Positions 58,600 to 64,000 of a DNA stretch of 64,000 nucleotides are shown piece after piece. A program made the position numbers and the translations under genes. Origin of the DNA: Ziziphus jujuba (taxonomy: Eukaryota > Streptophyta > Magnoliopsida > Rosales > Rhamnaceae); the NCBI RefSeq assembly GCF_031755915.1, contig NC_083380.1:32088501-32152500 (forward strand), read 5' to 3'. The notes under the pieces were generated by a model. The model made no database searches, was not told where the DNA came from, and was given only the letters and a program-made list of their open reading frames with translations. How positions within the stretch are numbered: position 1 is the stretch's first letter; every line of letters begins with the position of its first letter.

Positions 58600-59640
58600 T
58601 TAACTATTTCTCCTTTTCTAAATAATATCATCAAGCTTGATGATTCTAATTTCTTTATTTAGAAATCACAAATTTTACCTGTTATTAAAGGTCATAGATT
58701 TCTTAAGTTTCTGTTTCCCTTCTTGTGTAGATTATTTGAAAGATCAGAGATCTGATTCCGCTCAGCCAGAAGCAATTTCACCAAGCTCATCGACTAGTTT
58801 CAATCAACTGAATAAAGAAGATTGGGACATTCAGGATAAATTTCTTGTTAGATGGCTGTGAAGCACAATTGAAAAATAAGTTTTAGGGCATTTCAATGGA
58901 AAGGATACCTTATTCAGTCTCCGGAATGCTATTGCTAATAGGTATGCTACTCAATCTCCTACTAGAATCTTGCACTATAGACAATTGATTCAAAGTACCA
59001 AGAAGCATGGTCTTACCATAGATGCTTATATACTGAAAATGAAAACTCTAGCTGATAAACTAGTAGCTGCTGGCGATACTGTTACTGAAAGAGATTTAGT
59101 GTTGTATATCTTTGGGGGATTAGGTTCTGATTTTAAGCCAATCTCCACTGTTTTACAAGTTAGACCAGAACAGTACACATTAGATGAAATTCAATATCAT
59201 CTTTTATCCTTTAAAGCTCAACTTGAGGAGGAAAATATTGCTCTTAACTATGAAGTGTCTCATAAGGCTGCTCACATTGCTTGTGATTCTGGTATGGTCT
59301 CGAAAATTATGTTGATACCAAATTTGGTGCTAATCGTGGATCTGATAATGACTATATTTCTTATGGTGGATTTCATAATAATGGTGGTTTTCATAACCAG
59401 TTTCAAGCTTTTCAGAGTGTAAATCAATATCGTGTTGTTGGTTTTCAAGAGCCAACCTTTGAAAGTCAAGTTTTTAATACTGTCCAACAAATCCTTGGTC
59501 AAGGAAGAGGTAGAAGTAGGACTTTTGGTAGAGGAGGTGGTAGAAATTCTAAGCCAACTTGCCAAATTTGTCAAACTTATGGTCATTTAGCTGCTTACTG
59601 CTATAAGAGATTTGATAGTCAATATGTGGGAAATACCAAT
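58600..59640 (+). pseudogene. Copia-2 gag
   Basis: Begins near 58555-58640 (NPILTISPFLNNIIKLDDSN-like), then LHYRQLIQSTKKHGLTIDAY, KMKTLADKLVAAGDTVTERD and LDEIQYHLLSFKAQLEEEN. A zinc knuckle CQICQTYGHLAAYC sits near 59556-59602 and is complete. Shifts occur near 58730, 58860 and 59300. After it, a Gln-rich repeat with 'caatttcatagacaacagca' type units lies at 59695-59835. Confidence 0.85.
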
Positions 59641-60039
59641 ATCAATTCTGGTTATAACTTAAATTTTCAGTTTAAAACTCGGCAGCTTGTTCCTTTTCAA
59701 TTTCATAGACAACAGCAAGCTATCAATCAGCCATTTGAAGTCAACATTAATCCTCAGCAGGTTGTTCCTTAGTAGGTTGTTCCTTCTCAATTTCATAGAC
59801 CACAGCAGGCTATCAATCAGCCGTTTGAAGTTCAATCTCAGAATTCACCTTTTCCCTTCCCTACTTAACATCTTCCTTTACCAGTAGCTTCCTCTGGTTA
59901 TAACAAGGATTTGCCTGCTTACTCTCAACTTTCAAACTCTCAGATTTAAGGACACTTGGTCTGCACTAATGATACTTCTCAACCTTTAGGAGGACATAAT
60001 ACAATCTCACCTATTGTCACTCTTTCTGAAAGTTTGTTG

Positions 60040-61420
60040 GGGCTTGTCAAGTGGCCAATCCAATGAATCTTGCTGATTCTTCATGGTATCTTGACAGTGG
60101 AGCAACAGATCATGTTGTAGCTGATGGCACCTCTTTACTTAATCAAGTTGAATACAAGGGGCCCAATAAACTAATGGTTGGCAGTGGAGCACACATATTG
60201 GTAATAGTCTTATTCCCACCTATCATTCTAATATCAAATTGTTGCACGTGTTAGTTGTGCCTTACATTGCTAAAAACTTACTTAGTATTTCAAAATTGAC
60301 TCATGACAATAATATGTCTGGAATTTTATTCATTTCATTGCATGCTAAAGGATCATCAAGGGAAGCCAATTCTTAAAGGAGTAAGAAAATGAGGGCTTTA
60401 TAAGCTGTTACTTCTTTCATCTCTAGCTTCCAAGCACAACATCATTTTAGCCACTGGTCTCAACTGCCAATACACCAAGTTTCTTAGCCACTGGTCTTAA
60501 CTCAGCCAATACACCAAGTTTTTGTTCCAGCCATAATTCTTTGTTATAGCCTCCTTTTTCTCTAACTAATGATCATTTAGTTAGTATAAGTCGAATTCTA
60601 GTGTTCCTGTGTTTTCTTCTTGTATCTCTACTTTAGTTTCCCCTTATATTTCAGTTTCCACTTGTAAATGTTCTAGTTTAGATTCATGTTTGAATCATGA
60701 TAACAATGTTTGTTCTTCTAGTTCTTGCATTTCAGCTACTGTACCTACTTTTTCTGTAAATAATAATAATAAAGGCACACCAGTTAGCAATTTTTCTTCT
60801 TTGTTATCTAACTCATTGTCTCTTGTTGCTACAAACACAGTAGATGTTAATATACTACACAAAAGACTTGGTCATCCTTCCTCTAATGTTCTTACTAAAG
60901 TTTTCACTTTATGCAATCTTAAATCAAATTCAATTCCTCTTCATTTTTGTGATGCCTGCCAACTTGGTAAACAACACTTAATCTCTTTTCCCAGTTCATC
61001 TTCTTGAGCTTCTGTTCCATTGGAATTAATACACAGACTTATGGGGACCTTCACTTGTAGTTTCCTCAGAAGGCTTTAGATACTATATTCAGTTTCTTGA
61101 TGACTTTTCTAGATATGTTTGGATTTATCCCTTGAAACTTAAATCTAAAGTTCTTCCCATTTTCCTTAAGTTTCAGAAAATGGTTGAGTTGCTTTTTGGT
61201 CATAAAATTAAATCTATTCAATCAGATTGGGGGGGGAGAGTTTAGAACCTTTTTACGTTACCTCACTTCTCAAGGCATACTTTTTCATCACTCTTGTCCT
61301 TATTTACATTCATAAAACGGAAGAGTTGAACGAAAACAAAGACACATTGTTGAAGTAGGTCTAAATTTATTAGTTGAGGCACATATGCCTTTAAAACTAT
61401 GGTGGGATGCTTTTAGGTGC
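60040..61420 (+). pseudogene. Copia-2 protease and integrase (first part)
   Basis: Protease active site WYLDSGATDHVVAD is intact near 60078-60120, then a shift. The integrase zinc domain is NILHKRLGHPSSNVLTKVF with CDACQLGKQHLISF. The catalytic core is degraded: DLWGPS-like with shifts near 61040, FLDDFSRYVWIYPLKLKSKV, and QSDWGG followed by an extra G in a G-run near 61230. Confidence 0.85.
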
Positions 61421-62060
61421 TCAATTTATCTTATTAATCGGCTTCCTACCCAAGCTTTGCACAATCAAATACCTTTCCAACTTTTGTTCAAGGAACAACC
61501 AGATTTTAACTTCATGAAAGTTTTTGGCTGCACCTGTTATCCTTTCATTAGACCCTATAATGCTCATAAGTTTGAATATCATACCCAAAAATGTGTTTTT
61601 CTGGGCTATAATCCTGACCATAAAGGGTATCGATGCCTTCACCATATTGGTAGAATTTATATCTATAGATCCAAATTTTATTTCAATATTATCTTTTTCT
61701 TCTACGTCATTTTCCAATACTATTGATACTCCTTATGCTTCTCTCTTCATTTATCATCGACCTTCTATTTCTCCACCTTATAGTTTACCACTCATAAAAA
61801 ATTCTCAATCCATTCCAACATCTCCTTCTTTGCATCCTCATTCTTCTCCTGTTCAATCAGTTGTTGTTTTACCTTCTACTTCTTTCGGTCCTTTGCTTCC
61901 TAATTCTTTTTTTTTTTATCAACCTCTTATGTTCATCCCATGATTACTAGATTTAAAACTGGGTCTCTCAAACCTAAAAGTTTTCTCTCTACTAAATATC
62001 CTCTGCCTTCAGTTTCTTTTGCTTCCATACAAGAACCCTCAAATGTTAAATAGGCTCTAG
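61385..62060 (+). pseudogene. Copia-2 integrase end and linker
   Basis: MPLKLWWDAFRCSIYLINRL, PFQLLFKEQPDFNFMKVFGC and KCVFLGYNPDHKGYRCLH are typical of the copia integrase C-side. It then runs through a Ser/Pro-rich linker with shifts to the RT. Confidence 0.85.
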
Positions 62061-62064
62061 CTGA

Positions 62065-62713
62065 TCCTACTTGGAAACAAGCAATGACTCAAGAGTGTAA
62101 TGCTCTTTTTCAAAATAACACTTGGACATTGGTGCCTTATGATCTTAGCATGCATTTGGTTGGATATAAATGGGTCTTTCGAACTAAGTATAAAGCTGAT
62201 GGCACCGTTGAGAGACCTAAAGTTAGAATTGTATCAAAAGGTTTTCATCAAACTCCTGGGATAGATTATATAGAAACTTTTAGTCCTATGATTAAACTAG
62301 GTACCATTCATATTGTTTTGTCTTTAGCATTGTCAAATCATTGGGAAGTAAGGCAATTTGATTTCAACAATGCCTTCCTTAATGGTGACTTAACTGAAGC
62401 TGCTTTTATGGAGCGACCTCAAAGGTTTGAAGATTTGCAGAAACTCAATTATGTTTGCAAGCTTACCAAAGCTCTATATGGACTTAAGCAGGCTCCTCGA
62501 GCGTGGTTTGAGAAATTAAGAACAGTTCTCCTACATTTTGGTTTTAAGAATTCAGTCTCAGATTCTTCTTTGTTCATTCTAAAGACACCTTAAGCTTATG
62601 TTCTTCTTCTTGTTTATGTTGATGATATTCTCATCATTGGAAATAATTCAATTTTTGTTACTCAGCTGATCAACCAGTTACATGATATCTTCTCACTAAA
62701 GGATTTAGAAGCT
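62065..62713 (+). pseudogene. Copia-2 reverse transcriptase
   Basis: VGYKWVFRTKYKADGTVERP, VSKGFHQTPGIDYIETFSP, QFDFNNAFLNGDLTEAAFME and LTKALYGLKQAPRAWFEKL, then a TAA at 62591. The active site VYVDDILIIG follows at about 62615-62645. Largely readable with one stop. Confidence 0.9.
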
Positions 62714-63372
62714 TTGCACTATTTTTTAGGAATTGAAGTTACTAAAACTGATTCTTCAATGTTCTTAAGTCAAGCTAAGTACATAACCAATTTGTTAAAG
62801 AAGTCAAACTTAGATGGTCAAAGACCAATCTCAACTCCTATGTGCTCAAGTACAACGCTTTCTAAATATGTTGGAGATCCTTTCCATGATCCTGCAGCCT
62901 ATCGAAGAATTGTTGGTGCTTTACAATATCTCTCACTTACTCGGCCTAATATATCCTTCACAGTAAGCTCTCTCGGTCAGTTTCTAATAGCTCTTACAAC
63001 TCAGCACTGGGAAGCTTGCAAACATGTACTTAGATATCTCAAAGGAACTTTATCCTATGGTTCAAAGCTTGTTGCTAATTATGTTCTTCAAGTTCAAGGG
63101 TTTGTAGTCTCAGATTGGGCAGGAAATGTAGATGATCGAAGATCAATAAATGGATATTGCATTTATTTTGGCTCAAATTTGGTATCATGGGCTCAAGGAA
63201 ACAGCAAGTGATTGCAAGGTCTAGCACAAAGGTAGAGTATCGTGCTCTAGCACATATAACCTTAGGAATTTGTTGGCTCCAGAATTTAATAAAAGAACTT
63301 GATCATCATCTTGATTGTCCTATAGTTTAGAGTGATAATACAGGAGTTGCTGCTTTAGCTCCAAAAACTTGA
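62714..63372 (+). pseudogene. Copia-2 RT end and RNase H, truncated
   Basis: HYFLGIEVTKTDSSMFLSQA, YRRIVGALQYLSLTRPNISF, HVLRYLKGTLSYG and VVSDWAGNVDDRRSINGYCI, then a stop after GNSK. A broken RNase H follows, ending near SDNTGVAALAPKT. The usual continuation with the HI/VD motif is absent because another element starts at about 63373. Confidence 0.88.
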
Positions 63373-64000
63373 TGGTTGATATACGATGATTTCGCAAGTA
63401 TACAAATCGTATCAAGTAATAGAGTGATGAGAGAATATCGTTCCCACGAGGATTGGTTTTAATAATAACTAATTACCAAAATTTTGACTAATTGTTTTTA
63501 TCTAGGCACCCAATTTATATGAGAAAATTGAAATTAAAAGCAAAGTAAGAAATCAAACAATGAATTAAGTCACAAACACACAATTCAACAACTTAAAATG
63601 GAATTATAATGAACTAAAAGCCTAGGATGTTGATGTACCTTCTACCCTTCCTATATTTAACTCATTAGGTTGACAAAATACCAAATTTTACCCAATTTCT
63701 AGCCTAGAGAAATTCAAATTTAATCTAATCCCTTTTTCTAAAGTAAAATTAGAATCTATGAGTCCTTAATAAAAATTAGAAATTTGTTCCTAAAATTCCT
63801 AAGTCCTCATGCCTTGAACCCTCTCTTTTGTAGCTACCCAAATCCTAGTTAAATTTTCCAATATTAACTAGGGCCTAGGTTGTGTCAATCTAGTGACCAA
63901 TTCACCAAATTAACCTTCCCAAGTATAAAATAATGAATCTACCCAATACCCAAGAAAATTCCCAAATGCAAAAGTATATTGAATAATAAATACAAGATTC
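63373..64000. mobile_element. Probable LTR-type element interrupting copia-2, partial
   Basis: Sequence switches at about 63373 to TGATGGTTGATATACGATGA, followed by 'ttcgcaagtatacaaatcgt' and 'cgttcccacgaggattgg', a stretch I associate with plant LTR repeats. It is non-coding to the window end. Start and type are inferred from the break in copia-2 RNase H; the other end is not visible. Confidence 0.5.

Larger units (their letters stand above)
58234..63372 (+). mobile_element. Copia-2: Ty1/copia element, 3'-truncated and inactive
   Basis: 5' LTR 58234-58555, primer site, then gag, protease, integrase, RT, RNase H in copia order. The ends and proteins differ from copia-1 (WKQAMTQECNALFQNNTWTL, LDGQRPISTPM, SLTRPNISFTVSS), in RE1/RE2 style. 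It is interrupted inside RNase H at about 63372 by another repeat. The 3' LTR is not in the window. Stops and shifts throughout. Confidence 0.9.

Overview
This window is nuclear DNA of a flowering plant, most likely a eudicot. It is AT-rich, its genes have introns, and it carries plant-type receptor-like kinases, a REVEILLE-type MYB relic, Ty1/copia and Ty3/gypsy LTR retrotransposons, a MITE and a SINE piece. I cannot name the species. Coding potential that is not retrotransposon is almost all on the minus strand.

Backbone. The region is a decayed tandem cluster of one receptor-kinase family, related to LRK10L-2 / 'leaf rust 10 disease-resistance locus receptor-like kinase-like'. The gene plan is a signal peptide plus GUB_WAK-type cysteine-rich ectodomain in exon 1, a roughly 30-nt hydrophobic exon 2, and the rest of the membrane helix plus a non-RD kinase in exon 3. 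I find six gene-sized copies: RLK1 2237-4257, RLK2 5169-9020, RLK3 17718-20405, RLK4 26811-29770, RLK5 36610-38906 and RLK6 56626-58233. Two smaller relics lie at 30405-30760 and 33795-34178. Only RLK4 is intact: its three exons join in phase into 626 residues. The others carry frameshifts, stops, deletions or insertions. Interspersed are relics of a REVEILLE-like MYB gene (15690-17625, 32515-32720, 55616-56330) and of a DHH-family phosphoesterase gene (23397-24430, 32966-33195). The MYB relic followed by an RLK occurs twice, so a larger block was duplicated.

Mobile layer. 1-2236: long LTR (family A, reverse) that cuts RLK1. 6070-7216: solo gypsy LTR in the RLK2 kinase exon, with a 5-bp TSD. 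9634-14764: complete but dead copia element with 276-bp LTRs and a TSD. 24932-25529: hAT-like MITE between inverted-repeat arms. 38907-39586 plus 47374-48383: a second family-A LTR, split by a nested complete gypsy element B (39587-47373, minus, TSD CTTTC). 48384-55609: gypsy C, same family as B but on the plus strand, with its 5' LTR cut off at the junction with the family-A LTR. 58027-58108: truncated SINE in RLK6. 58234-63372: copia-2, which cuts RLK6 and is itself cut by another probable LTR element running to the window end.

Together, RLK4 is the one plausible functional gene: a cell-surface kinase of a class linked to pathogen sensing. Everything else records duplication, decay and nested retrotransposition. 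All calls come from reading the sequence; no database search was possible.
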